Below, one piece after another: positions 38,340 through 46,921 of a stretch of 64,000 bases of DNA. Source of the DNA: Methanosarcina sp. KYL-1. Its GTDB lineage: Archaea > Halobacteriota > Methanosarcinia > Methanosarcinales > Methanosarcinaceae. The stretch lies in assembly GCF_024372725.1 (NCBI RefSeq), contig NZ_VOUA01000001.1:239242-303241 (forward strand). Reading direction: 5' to 3'. How positions within the stretch are numbered: position 1 is the stretch's first letter; the number at the start of each line of letters is the position of its first letter. Made by a program: the position numbers and the translations under genes. The notes under the pieces were generated by a model that worked only from the letters and a program-made list of their open reading frames with translations, ran no database searches and was not told the origin of the DNA.

Positions 38340-38873
38340 ATGTTTTCCGGGTTTGATTACCAGGTATTGTTGGCCCTTAATTCTTTTTCTTTCCTGGATC
38401 GGTTTATGCTTTTCATAAGCCTGAGATTCGATTATTTCCTCTTTCTCATTCTTGTTTTACTTTTTTATTTCCGGGGTAGGGGGGATACTTTCCTCTATCT
38501 TGCCGTGCTTTACTCGGCCTGGGCTCTGGCAATGGTCCTTAAGCCTATTTTCGCAGTCCCTCGGCCTGAAGATGTCCGATTCGTTACCTGCACTACCGGG
38601 TATTCCATGCCAAGCGGGCATACCCTGATGTCTTTTGCCTCGGCAGTCTTTTTACATCCCCGCGCAGGGAAGTTCAAGCTGCTTATCTGGATTTTCGCCG
38701 TGCTGGTCAGCCTGAGCCGGGTCTTTATAGGAGTCCACTATCCTTCGGACGTTCTTGTGGGGGCAGTGCTGGGCTGCATGCTTGGGTTTTTCTGGTTGTA
38801 TATGGAAAAGTGGCTGGTAAATTCCGGCTTTTTGCGGGATATTCTTTTCCCTGATGTGGAAAATAAAAAGTAA
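38340..38873 (+). CDS. PAP2-family membrane phosphatase
   Basis: A 177-residue protein with about five to six hydrophobic helices. The three catalytic motifs are in order: KPIFAVPRP (about 70-78), PSGHT (about 94-98) and SRVFIGVHYPSD (about 127-138), the last containing the nucleophile histidine and its aspartate. It should remove phosphate from lipid phosphates at the membrane, for example polyprenyl diphosphate. This is a second possible lipid-carrier phosphatase in the window beside uppP at the left edge. Confidence 0.9.
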   Translation: MFSGFDYQVLLALNSFSFLDRFMLFISLRFDYFLFLILVLLFYFRGRGDTFLYLAVLYSAWALAMVLKPIFAVPRPEDVRFVTCTTGYSMPSGHTLMSFASAVFLHPRAGKFKLLIWIFAVLVSLSRVFIGVHYPSDVLVGAVLGCMLGFFWLYMEKWLVNSGFLRDILFPDVENKK

Positions 38874-39040
38874 GCAATAAGTAATGGGGTGGGAAATGGG
38901 GCTGCCTGACTTCCTTCTTAAATGGGGTAGTCCGATATAGACAGGCAGGTAAAAACAGAAGGTCTGTAGGTTATTGAGGGCAGGTCAAAAGGTCCGGCAA
39001 ATAAGAGCTTTTTAGGGTTCCAGATTTATGCAAAGTGAAA

Positions 39041-39125
39041 TGCGAGGGGTGCGATTCGAACGCACGAATTCCTACGAAAATGGGTCCTAAGCCCATCGCC
39101 TTTGACCTGGCTGGGCAACCCTCGC
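39041..39125 (-). tRNA. tRNA-Leu (anticodon TAG)
   Basis: 85 nt with a long variable arm, as for class II tRNA. The acceptor GCGAGGG (39119-39125 complement) pairs with CCCTCGC near 39042. The anticodon loop is CTTAGGA with anticodon TAG between ATGGG and CCCAT. The T arm contains GTTCGAATC. CCA is not encoded. Confidence 0.95.
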
Positions 39126-39194
39126 ACTAATGGTGTCTTTATTTCGGGTAAAATAAGAGAAGAGATAATTCAAAATTATTTGAAAAGGGTTAAA

Positions 39195-39266
39195 TGCGCC
39201 GACCGGGATTCGAACCCGGGTTTTGGGCTTGGAAGGCCCAAGTCATAGCCACTAGACCATCAACGC
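39195..39266 (-). tRNA. tRNA-Gly (anticodon TCC)
   Basis: 72 nt. The acceptor GCGTTGA pairs with TCGGCGC with two G-U pairs. The anticodon loop is CTTCCAA within TGGGC/GCCCA. The T arm is CCGGGTTCGAATCCCGG. CCA is not encoded. It lies 69 bases from tRNA-Leu on the same strand, so the two may share one precursor. Confidence 0.95.
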
Positions 39267-40275
39267 GAACTGCAACACATCTAGAGGTATTTGTCAGATA
39301 TAATGTTTTCGCTTGACATCTTTTATTCTTTTTTATATTACCCGGTTATTTCTAAATTTCTTTTGTTTTCTCCTTATTTTGTCTTTGTTATTCTTCATTC
39401 TTTTCATTTTCTTCATATGAAGGGTGCGGATTGTATCCCGTACATTTCACAGGGACGTTAAACTCAAAAGAATACGGCCTTTTTACCGGTACATGTTGTA
39501 TCTGGTAACTGTAGCTTCAGGCCACAAAATTCAGGCTTCAAATTCATGCTGCAAAATTGGGCTTTGAATTTATATTTTAATGTTAACCTCTTTTGGAGGG
39601 GCCCGATGTTCACATAAGGGGTTTTTCAACGGGTTATTTGGGGTGAATCCTGGGCTGTGCAGACCTCTGGAGAGATTTGCTGAAATCTTTGACTCCTGTT
39701 GAGAGTATTTTTTATTCCCGGGCAAAAAAATAGGTTCTATAGCTTCAGTGGTAATAATTTTGGAATTATTACTCAATCTATTTTATAATTGTAGTTTTTA
39801 TTATATTGTTAACCTTGTTTCTCCAAAAATACATTTTTTGACGTGTATATTAGGGGATAAATCCTTCTAAATATACCTTCAACAAAATAATCTAATTGAG
39901 TAAGTTTAAGGCGCAATTTTCCCTGAAAATCGGTTATTTTTTCTCTTTTACAGGTATTAATATTCCCTTTCTTTTTATATTTTTTATTTTTATTTTCTCA
40001 CTTTTAAATTTTACTTGTTATATCAAAACTGTATGATATTTATTGCTATATTACGCTCCTAACTTGTATATATTATCAATTCTGTTAGTGGTAGAGTTGA
40101 GGTTGTCGCTTCTCCTCCCGGCTTTCTCCCTCAGAATTTTATTTCTCTGATTAAGAATATATATCCTTATATAGGTCTAGGCATAAGTTTTCAAAATAAG
40201 CTTTTATCTTTATGCCTCCGAAGCTCGCCCTCGGGGTCTGAAGCGATACGGTAAATTGTAGAAGATGTGATTGGA
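39267..40275. other. AT-rich intergenic region of about 1 kb
   Basis: No gene or clear RNA. It is very AT-rich, with TATA-like runs at about 40161-40180 (ATATATATCC, TTATATAGG) that probably drive the downstream ccm-like genes. A GC-richer patch (40210-40250) with GAAGCTCGCCCTCGGGG follows. No integrase remnant or repeated tRNA 3' end was seen. Confidence 0.55.
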
Positions 40276-40380
40276 ATGGAACCTGTTATTCTGGCATTTG
40301 CACTCAGCTGGCTCCTTATTCTTGCGTATATTCTCTCTCTGTTCAGGGAGCGTGCGAAGCTCAACAAAAAGTTAATGTAA
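40276..40380 (+). CDS. CcmD-like membrane microprotein
   Basis: A 34-residue peptide: MEPVILAFALSWLLILAYILS forms one membrane helix and is followed by FRERAKLNKKLM, a basic cytoplasmic tail. This layout, one helix then a positive tail, matches CcmD, the small protein that helps release holo-CcmE from CcmABC in bacteria, and it sits 24 bases before ccmE. A short stretch of that kind has little power to prove homology. No upstream ccmABC is in the window. Confidence 0.55.
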   Translation: MEPVILAFALSWLLILAYILSLFRERAKLNKKLM

Positions 40381-40404
40381 TGATCGCGTTATACGGGGTT
40401 TTAG

Positions 40405-40782
40405 ATGAATAAAAAAAAGAAAACACTGCTCGCAATTGCTTTTATTGCCGGTGTGACCCTTATCGCGCTGTACGGCGTTGATTCAGGAGGGTACCTTTCG
40501 GTATCCGAACTTCTAACTGACCCCCAGGCCCATGTAGGGCAGAAGGTAAATGCCGTGGGCATTGTGGAGTACGGAAGTATCGAACTGTCTCCCGGGGCAA
40601 CCTCTTTTGAACTCAGGGACGAAAACGATGAAAGCCTGAAGGTCCGGGTAGAGTATGTAGGGGATCTCCCCTCTAACCTTGCGGAAGGAAAGCAGGTGAG
40701 CATCAGCGGAGCCATGGTTTCGGAAGATACCTTTGAGGCAAACAAAATCGTTACTGGATGCCCTTCCAAGTATACGGAGTAA
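40405..40782 (+). CDS. ccmE: Cytochrome c maturation protein CcmE, archaeal CxxxY type
   Basis: A 125-residue haem chaperone. An N-terminal signal-anchor helix (about 6-24) is followed by an OB-fold (about 33-115) and a C-terminal CPSKY (Cys119 to Tyr123). Bacterial CcmE binds haem via HxxxY; many archaeal CcmE proteins have CxxxY, as here. It receives haem from the CcmABC complex and passes it to the CcmF synthase outside the cytoplasm. GGGG lies before the ATG. It lies between the CcmD-like peptide and the polyprenyl synthase gene (4 bases), likely one operon. Confidence 0.85.
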   Translation: MNKKKKTLLAIAFIAGVTLIALYGVDSGGYLSVSELLTDPQAHVGQKVNAVGIVEYGSIELSPGATSFELRDENDESLKVRVEYVGDLPSNLAEGKQVSISGAMVSEDTFEANKIVTGCPSKYTE

Positions 40783-40786
40783 TACG

Positions 40787-41644
40787 ATGAATATTGAAGA
40801 ATGGGATGAATACAGATATGTCGAAGCCGGGATTGAGGCCTTCCTTAAGGAAATGGAGGACTCTCGCCTGAAAAAAATGGTGGGGCATGTCTGTCATTCC
40901 GGAGGAAAACGGATTCGGCCAATCATCCTTCTGTTGGCCAGCGAGATCTGCTCCGGCTCTTGTGAAAAGAGCCTTGACGCAGCTCTTGCTATTGAAATGA
41001 TGCATTCGGCTTCCCTTGTCCATGATGACCTGCTGGACCAGGGCCTTATCCGAAGGAACCTGCCTTCTGCCCCGGAGAAATTCGGGCCTTCAAGGGCTCT
41101 CCTCTGCGGGGACTACCTTATTGCCCGGTCCATTGAGTTCATCTCTCCTTTTGGGGAAAATGTAGTCCGTATTTTCGGAAAAGCCGGAATGGACATGGCC
41201 GAAGGGGAAGTCCTTGACCTGCAGCTTGAGGGTGAGGAGTTTACGGAAAGTGATTACATCGAGTGCATCTATAAGAAAACTGCTTCTCTGTTTGCGGTCA
41301 GTGCGTCCATCGGGGCCTATTCCGGAGGGGCCGATGCTGCCCTTGCCGGACGTTTCTCTCTCTTTGGGGAGAATCTGGGAATTGCATATCAGATAGTGGA
41401 CGACGTGCTTGAATTCCTCGAAATCGTCGAGGGCAAGGAGTCGAAAATCACATCAGAAACCCTGCCCATGATCTACATGAAGAAGATGTCTAAAGAGGAA
41501 GCCGTGCAAAAGTCTATTGGAGAAGTCACGAAGTATGTGCGTGCCGCAAAAGAGGTCCTGGACTCTCTCAGGGCGTGCCCTGCGCGGGATAAACTCTTCC
41601 GGATTACTGATTATATGACCCTTGATCTGCTTGAAAAGGCTTGA
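40787..41644 (+). CDS. Polyprenyl synthetase-like protein, degenerate second Asp motif
   Basis: A 285-residue all-alpha prenyltransferase. The first aspartate-rich motif, LVHDDLLDQGLIRR, is intact (DDxxD with RR). The second reads YQIVDDVLEFLE with Glu in place of the third Asp, and the usual GKPxGxDL after it is replaced by GKESKITSETL. The family joins isopentenyl diphosphate to allylic diphosphates; loss around the second motif could weaken catalysis or mean a regulatory or partner subunit. GGAG lies seven bases before the ATG at 40787, and the gene follows ccmE by four bases. A role in making a prenyl chain for haem or methanophenazine is conceivable but not shown. Confidence 0.8.
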   Translation: MNIEEWDEYRYVEAGIEAFLKEMEDSRLKKMVGHVCHSGGKRIRPIILLLASEICSGSCEKSLDAALAIEMMHSASLVHDDLLDQGLIRRNLPSAPEKFGPSRALLCGDYLIARSIEFISPFGENVVRIFGKAGMDMAEGEVLDLQLEGEEFTESDYIECIYKKTASLFAVSASIGAYSGGADAALAGRFSLFGENLGIAYQIVDDVLEFLEIVEGKESKITSETLPMIYMKKMSKEEAVQKSIGEVTKYVRAAKEVLDSLRACPARDKLFRITDYMTLDLLEKA

Positions 41645-41793
41645 TGTCTTTCATCGCTTCCTGAATCTGATTGAAACACTGTATAAGCAGTAATTCGATG
41701 CGCAAACGAAAAACTAAAATGTATCTTCTGATTTTTTTATTTTAAATCTCAAATAATTTCCAGTTTTTGCTAATAACTTTGTCAGGTGAATCC

Positions 41794-42972
41794 ATGCGAG
41801 TATATGACAGTCCGGTGCTTAAAGTAAATGCCAGTACAGAAAACGAAAAAGTGGTGCTTGATGCGGAGGGCCCTCTCTCCCAGCTTGCAAAACCCTTCCT
41901 CAGGCGCATAAACGGGATCTTTGCGGAGGAAAAACCTATCTCGGTTAGTGAGGACGAGCTCATCTTCTCGACGTGGATTCCTCCTATCCCTGGCCCTGTC
42001 TTCAGTCGGGTCATCAGTGCGGAAATTGCGGCAATCCGGAAAAAAAGGGTCCCTGACCAGTTTTCCATCGGGATAACGGCCCGCTGCCCTAACCGCTGCA
42101 TCCACTGCGGAGCTGCGGATATCAAACCGGAAAAGGAACTGACCTTTGAAGAGATCTGCAGTGCAGTGGACCAGAGCCTGGACCTCGGGGCTTACCTGGT
42201 CTCCTTTGACGGCGGGGAGACAATGATGCGAAACGACATAGCCGAGATGGTTGCCCGGGTGGATAAGTCCAGGGCAATTGCCACCTGCTTCACTTCCGGT
42301 TTCAAGCTTTCCGAAGAAAGGGCAGAAGCCCTCAAGGCCGCAGGGCTCTATGCTGCCAGGGTCAGCCTGGACAGTCCCTTCGAAGCCGAACACGACCGCA
42401 TACGCGGAAGGAAAGGAGCATACGAAGATGCACTTGCAGGAATCAGGAATGCAGGTGCAGCAGGGATCCTGACCGACATGTTTGTGGTGGTTTCCCCGCA
42501 CAACATTGATGACCTTGAAGAGTTCTATTCCCTTGCCGTTGACCTGGGCATGCATGAAGTCTCAATCTATGAGATCATCGCAGTCGGACGCTGGCTTGAC
42601 CATGAAGACGAGGTTATCGGGCCAAAGGATATCACGAGGCTTGAAAAATTCCAGAAAGCCATGAACAGCAAGCCAGATGGGCCCCGTGTAACCGCTTTTC
42701 CCTACTTTATGGGTCCGGAACTTTTCGGTTGTTTTGCAGGCAAGCGCTGGATGCACGTCGCTTCGGACGGAGAAGTTATGCCCTGTGCATATACGCCTCT
42801 TTCCTTCGGAAACATCTGCGAGGAGCCCCTTGAAACTATCTGGAAACGCATGGGTAAGCACAGTGCCTACAAAAAAGATGCAGCATACTGCATGATGCGC
42901 AACCCTGATTTCAGGCAAGAGTATATTCACACCATCCCTCAGGGCGCAAAAATTCCTTACAGGCTTAAATAA
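41794..42972 (+). CDS. Radical SAM protein with SPASM-like C-terminus
   Basis: A 392-residue radical SAM enzyme. The cluster motif is CPNRCIHC (CxxxCxxC, about 101-108), followed by VSFDGGETMMR and the strand TCFTSGFKL, typical of the core barrel. The first 85 residues form a separate N-terminal domain. Near the C-terminus, GCFAGKRWMHVASDGEVMPCAYTPLSFGNI and a YCMMRNPDFR stretch resemble a SPASM-type auxiliary cluster region. The reaction is unknown. ATG at 41794 has AGGTG five bases upstream. The gene is about 150 bases beyond the polyprenyl synthase, so it could extend the ccmE unit. Confidence 0.85.
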   Translation: MRVYDSPVLKVNASTENEKVVLDAEGPLSQLAKPFLRRINGIFAEEKPISVSEDELIFSTWIPPIPGPVFSRVISAEIAAIRKKRVPDQFSIGITARCPNRCIHCGAADIKPEKELTFEEICSAVDQSLDLGAYLVSFDGGETMMRNDIAEMVARVDKSRAIATCFTSGFKLSEERAEALKAAGLYAARVSLDSPFEAEHDRIRGRKGAYEDALAGIRNAGAAGILTDMFVVVSPHNIDDLEEFYSLAVDLGMHEVSIYEIIAVGRWLDHEDEVIGPKDITRLEKFQKAMNSKPDGPRVTAFPYFMGPELFGCFAGKRWMHVASDGEVMPCAYTPLSFGNICEEPLETIWKRMGKHSAYKKDAAYCMMRNPDFRQEYIHTIPQGAKIPYRLK

Positions 42973-43780
42973 AAAGTTCTTCAATTTTCTCAAAAAAGTT
43001 TTCATAACTTTTTTAGTTCCAGTTTTTCTGGTTCTTTTTTCCTTTTTCTTTTCTTTTTTCTTTCCCTTTTTCTTTTCTCTTTTTCTTTCCCTTTTTCTTT
43101 TCCCTTTTTCTTTCCCTTTTTCTTTTCCCTTTTTCTTTCCCTTTTTCTTTCCCTTTTTCTTTTTTTTTTATTTCCTTATTAAATGTCTTTCTTTTGAGTT
43201 GGAAATATAGTTGCAGGTTTCTAAGCAATTATCCACAAAACGATGACAGAAATAATGTCCTTTTCCTGGGGGCATATGCAGGATGTCGATTCTGATATTC
43301 GTTTTTTCAGATTTATTTCATATATCTAATGATTCATTTTTTCAATAGCAGGATCTCATAAACTGAGTTCGTAACGCTTGCTCGTAATCCTTGCTCAAAC
43401 CTTGCTCAAACTTTGCTCAAAACACGGTTTAATGCATGATGACCTTATTTTTAATATGTATTTCATTGGTCATCGGTTAAGAATTTTCTTGCCTGATAGC
43501 TATCGATTTTGTACCGAAGCATGCCTTAAATTTTGGTCTCGTAACGTGAAATCGATACCTTGTTCCAGTTCGCAACACGTTGACATTTTTTACAACTGTC
43601 GTGGGAATGGAGACAATTTATCACAATTCCTCACTAACCGAAGACACATGAAATGTATTTCGAATAAAGCATTTGTTATAAGTTCTGGTAAAAGGGGTTA
43701 ATCTCTGAGTCTGAAAAAAGGTCCGATTGCCTGCTCAAAAGGCAGGTTTTTACAAAATATGTTGGATCCCCCTCTCCCCA

Positions 43781-43895
43781 TTCTGTTTTTATGCAGTTAT
43801 TTTAGGAGGGATCTCTTAATTATTCTGTTTTTATGCAGTTATTTTTTGTAAGGTATCTCTTCCTTTTGTCTTGTTTTTATGCAGTTATTTTTTCA
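43781..43895 (+). repeat. Three direct repeats upstream of ahaH
   Basis: Each copy contains GTTTTTATGCAGTTATTTT followed, in two cases, by a GGG/GTATCTCTT-like phrase. Copies start near 43781, 43822 and 43870, 41 and 48 bases apart. They lie about 300-410 bases before the ahaH start. Confidence 0.7.
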
Positions 43896-44157
43896 GGAAG
43901 CGCTTCCTTATTACTTAACAATATATTACAGTTTGCACTCAATTATTTTTTACAGTAATATTTAATCTTTTGGATTTTGCCCATATATTTTGCTATTTAT
44001 ATTTCCATATTTCTTAAAAATTTCTTCAATTGTTTTTACCTAATGATTAATCATTACAAATAACATCATCTTCTTTGATAAAACCGAAGCTGTTATATAG
44101 TTCTTTCACGAAGGATTTGTTAACTACCTCCACTGGAGTAGGGATTTTTAATTATTA

Positions 44158-44166
44158 ATTTATATA
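44158..44166 (+). promoter_or_regulatory. TATA-like box nearest to ahaH
   Basis: ATTTATATA about 27-35 bases before ATG 44193. If used, the leader would be only a few bases; another TATA-like GTTATATAG at about 44092-44100 would give a longer leader with the GGAG before ahaH included. Confidence 0.4.
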
Positions 44167-44192
44167 TTAAATTTTGAGAGACGGAGATTCAC

Positions 44193-44522
44193 ATGGCTAA
44201 AAATGAAATCTTATCTGAAATAAAAAAAGCAGAAGGGAATGCAAAATCGGTGGTTGACGAAGCCATCGATGCAAAAAACAAGCGCATTTCCGATGCTCGG
44301 GCTGAATCCAGGGAAATCCTGAAGCAAGCCGAAATCGATGCACACAAAGCTGCACAAGACTCTTTTAAGGAAGGTGAAGAAAAGATTCTGGAGGAAAGAG
44401 ATAAGATCGTCAACGATGGTGAGCAAAACGCATTAGCCATGTCCCAAAAAGCTCAAGCTAACATAGACAAATCCGTCAATTACCTTGTACAGGAGTTTGA
44501 GAGGGCGGTCCTTAATGAGTAG
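44193..44522 (+). CDS. ahaH: A1AO ATP synthase subunit H (peripheral stalk)
   Basis: A 109-residue protein, almost wholly alpha-helical and charged ([20 protein letters not shown] repeat character), forming a long coiled coil with heptad-like spacing. Subunit H pairs with E to make the peripheral stalk that links the A1 head to subunit I. It is the first gene of the ten-gene aha operon. GGAG lies about eight bases before the ATG. Its end overlaps the ahaI start, implying coupling. Confidence 0.92.
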   Translation: MAKNEILSEIKKAEGNAKSVVDEAIDAKNKRISDARAESREILKQAEIDAHKAAQDSFKEGEEKILEERDKIVNDGEQNALAMSQKAQANIDKSVNYLVQEFERAVLNE

Positions 44523-46464
44523 ACCTAAAGAGATGACAAGGGCCGTCATTGTCGGACATAAAAGCATTTTTAAAGAAACCATCGATGCACTACATGATAC
44601 GAATCTCTTTCATGTCGAAGATTTTGTCGAAGACGAATCTGGTTTTAAGATCAGCAAGCCATTTAAAAACGCAGACGAAGTCTCTAAAAAGCTTGTGAAG
44701 ATCCGTTCTATCGCCAATTATTTGGGGATTGTACAAAAAGAACCGGTAGTTCAGAAATCTGACGCCGTCTTACGCGACCTTGATTCAAAGTTGAATGAAC
44801 TGGACAGGGCAATCATGCAAAACACTGAAATGATTGCCCAGCTCGAGAACGAGCTGAAGGATCTGGATTCCCAGAAGCGGGAACTTCTTCCTTATCTGTC
44901 CATTCCCCTTGACTTTGATTACTATCGTGGCTACGAGAGCCTTAAGGTTTTCGCAGGTGCTATAAAGGGAAGCCTGGACGGAAGTCAGGTTTCAAGCATC
45001 ACCAAAGCTTACGAACTGTACTTTGACCCTCAAACAAAAACGGTCGTACTGTTTGTAGCCAAAGGGGATGCCGACAAAGTCTACGAATTACTTCAGGGTC
45101 TTGGATTTAGAGAACTCAGAGTTCCGGAAAGAGGTGGTGTCCCAAGCGAGCTGTTAAAGTTACTCGAACAGAAGGAAGCCGAAGTCACCAGGAAGATCGA
45201 GTCCTTGAAGGCTGAGATCGAGTCCTTGAAGTCCAAGTACGCCGATTTCATCCTTGCCAGCGATGAGGTCTTGAGTATCGAGAGTCAGAAGGCAGAACTG
45301 CCTTTGAGAGTTGCTACGTCTGCAAACGCATTCATAATTGAAGGTTGGGCTCCTAGCGAGGAGTACGATACCGTGGTCAGTGCCGTCAACAGTGCCACCA
45401 ACGGTCGGGCATACATCACCAAACTCGAACTTGAAGAAGAGGAGGAGGAGCATGCCCCTGTTGAGTACAACAACTCCAAAGTTGCGGCACCGATGCAGCA
45501 GATCATGGACCTGTATTCTCGGCCCAAGTACACCGAAATCGATCCATCATCAGTGATCCTTATCACTTTCCCGCTGATGTATGGTTTAATCCTCGGAGAT
45601 ATCGGGTACGCCTTGATTCTGGGAGCGATTGCGCTGGCGATCAAAAAAGCAGTAAAGTCAGATGCAGTAAAGCCTCTTATGGATATTCTGATTTATTGTC
45701 AGATATCAACATTTATCTTCGGAATTATATATGGTGAGTTCCTGGGATTCTCCCTCGCCAGTCTACACACTGCACATGGTGTGGTGCCTGGTTTGATTCC
45801 CGGATGGGAAACCATAACACTGTTCCCCGGACTCGGAGGCGAACATGTAACGTTCCCTGTCCACAGGACTCACATGGTAATGACTATGATTGCAGCAACT
45901 GTCATAATTGGGCTGCTTCACTTGAATCTCGGGTTCCTGCTCGGATTTTCAAACATCAACAGGCACCATGGATTTAAGCATGCATTCCTTGAAAAAGGCA
46001 GTTGGATCGTTATCGAGCTCGGTGCAATCGTTGCGGCTGCCGGCTATCTTGGAGGAAACTCCGGGTTGACCTACGTCGGTGCTGGCGTTCTTGTTCTCGG
46101 AATTGTGCTTCTCACCATGGGTGAGGGTATCAAAGGTCCGATCGAGTTGCCATCTCTTATGGGTAATGCGCTGTCGTATGCCCGTATTATCGCAGTCGGT
46201 CTGTCTTCGATTTACATCGCAGGTACGGTTAATGATATTGCTTTCAAAATGATCTGGGCTGACCATTCTCAGATCGGTTTCGTAGCAATAGCTGCAATAC
46301 TTGTGTTTATACTCGGACATGCTCTTAACACTGTTCTGAGTATCATTGCTCCCGGACTACATGCACTCAGGTTGCAGTACGTCGAATTCTTCGGAAAGTT
46401 CTACGAAGGCGGGGGTAAAAAATACAACCCATTCGGATACATAAGAAAATACACGGAGGAATAA
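44515..46464 (+). CDS. ahaI: A1AO ATP synthase subunit I (a-like stator)
   Basis: A 649-residue protein. The N-terminal cytoplasmic half (about 1-330) is coiled and contacts the stalks; the C-terminal half has seven or eight membrane helices. The key arginine lies in [17 protein letters not shown] (about 562-578), the stator residue that faces the rotor ring. It forms the ion half-channels. The ATG at 44515 overlaps the end of ahaH by eight bases. A Glu-rich run EEEEEH (about 313-318) marks the domain linker. Confidence 0.95.
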   Translation: MSRPKEMTRAVIVGHKSIFKETIDALHDTNLFHVEDFVEDESGFKISKPFKNADEVSKKLVKIRSIANYLGIVQKEPVVQKSDAVLRDLDSKLNELDRAIMQNTEMIAQLENELKDLDSQKRELLPYLSIPLDFDYYRGYESLKVFAGAIKGSLDGSQVSSITKAYELYFDPQTKTVVLFVAKGDADKVYELLQGLGFRELRVPERGGVPSELLKLLEQKEAEVTRKIESLKAEIESLKSKYADFILASDEVLSIESQKAELPLRVATSANAFIIEGWAPSEEYDTVVSAVNSATNGRAYITKLELEEEEEEHAPVEYNNSKVAAPMQQIMDLYSRPKYTEIDPSSVILITFPLMYGLILGDIGYALILGAIALAIKKAVKSDAVKPLMDILIYCQISTFIFGIIYGEFLGFSLASLHTAHGVVPGLIPGWETITLFPGLGGEHVTFPVHRTHMVMTMIAATVIIGLLHLNLGFLLGFSNINRHHGFKHAFLEKGSWIVIELGAIVAAAGYLGGNSGLTYVGAGVLVLGIVLLTMGEGIKGPIELPSLMGNALSYARIIAVGLSSIYIAGTVNDIAFKMIWADHSQIGFVAIAAILVFILGHALNTVLSIIAPGLHALRLQYVEFFGKFYEGGGKKYNPFGYIRKYTEE

Positions 46465-46468
46465 AAAC

Positions 46469-46720
46469 ATGGTAGGAGAAGAAGCAATAATTGGTGGACC
46501 AATCCTTGACGCAGACGGAATGAAAGCACTCGGTGCAGCACTCGCAATCACAGTAACCGGCCTTGCATCTGCATGGGCTGAAAAAGAAATCGGTACCGCA
46601 GCAATCGGCGCAATGGCAGAAAACGAAGGGTTATTCGGTAAGGGTCTGATTCTTACTGTCATTCCGGAAACCATCGTTATCTTCGGTCTTGTCGTTGCAT
46701 TGCTTATCAATTCTGCTTAA
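46469..46720 (+). CDS. ahaK: A1AO ATP synthase subunit K (rotor c subunit)
   Basis: An 83-residue two-helix protein: helix 1 LGAALAITVTGLASAWAE (about 21-38) and helix 2 GLILTVIPETIVIFGLVVALL (about 59-79, noted here by ends). The ion-binding carboxylate is the Glu in IPET. This is a single-hairpin c subunit, so many copies form the ring. M. acetivorans ATP synthase is reported to use both H+ and Na+. GGAGG lies before the ATG. It is followed by a 200-base non-coding stretch of stem-loops, unlike the tight spacing elsewhere in the operon. Confidence 0.95.
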   Translation: MVGEEAIIGGPILDADGMKALGAALAITVTGLASAWAEKEIGTAAIGAMAENEGLFGKGLILTVIPETIVIFGLVVALLINSA

Positions 46721-46902
46721 ATTTAAGAGCGCATCCCGCTCTTAAATTTCTTAGAGCATTCGCTCTAAGCTTCCCCGGGTGCTTTTTCCTTGCCTGAGGA
46801 CTTGGGCGGTTATAATGCTCTAAGTTTCCCCTTAGGTATCGTTGCACTCTAAGCAGCTTAGAGTTTTTTGCTCTAGGCTTTAGAGCACTTTTTTGCTCTA
46901 AA
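46721..46902 (+). promoter_or_regulatory. Stem-loop array in the ahaK-ahaE intercistronic region
   Basis: At least four perfect hairpins: ATTTAAGAGC 46721-46730 with 46738-46747; CTTAGAGC 46750-46757 with 46762-46769; CTCTAAG 46847-46853 with 46857-46863; TTTAGAGC 46879-46886 with 46895-46902. All share a GAGC/GCTC core, and the motif GCTCTAAG or a close variant recurs six times. The place, right after the c-subunit gene, fits RNA processing or stabilisation that lets ahaK be made in excess. Confidence 0.7.
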
Positions 46903-46921
46903 TTTATTTGGAGGTGTAAGC

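Larger units (their letters stand above)
42973..44192. other. Long intergenic region upstream of the aha operon
   Basis: No convincing gene. A polypyrimidine tract made of TTTCCCTTTTTC-like units spans about 43028-43175. Three direct repeats containing TTTTTATGCAGTTATTTT occur at about 43785, 43827 and 43873. A GGAAGCGCTTCC palindrome sits at about 43897-43908. The TATA-like run before ahaH closes the region. Frames here look accidental. Confidence 0.6.

Noticed and set aside
39041..40275. Integrated element at the tRNA-Leu/tRNA-Gly pair
   Set aside because: No integrase, no second copy of a tRNA 3' end and no foreign genes in the following kilobase.
43013..43228. Lysine-rich 71-codon minus-strand gene
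   Set aside because: It is just the translation of the polypyrimidine tract.
43378..43701. 107-codon gene before the aha operon
   Set aside because: No ribosome binding site, no recognisable family and AT-rich composition like the surrounding spacer.
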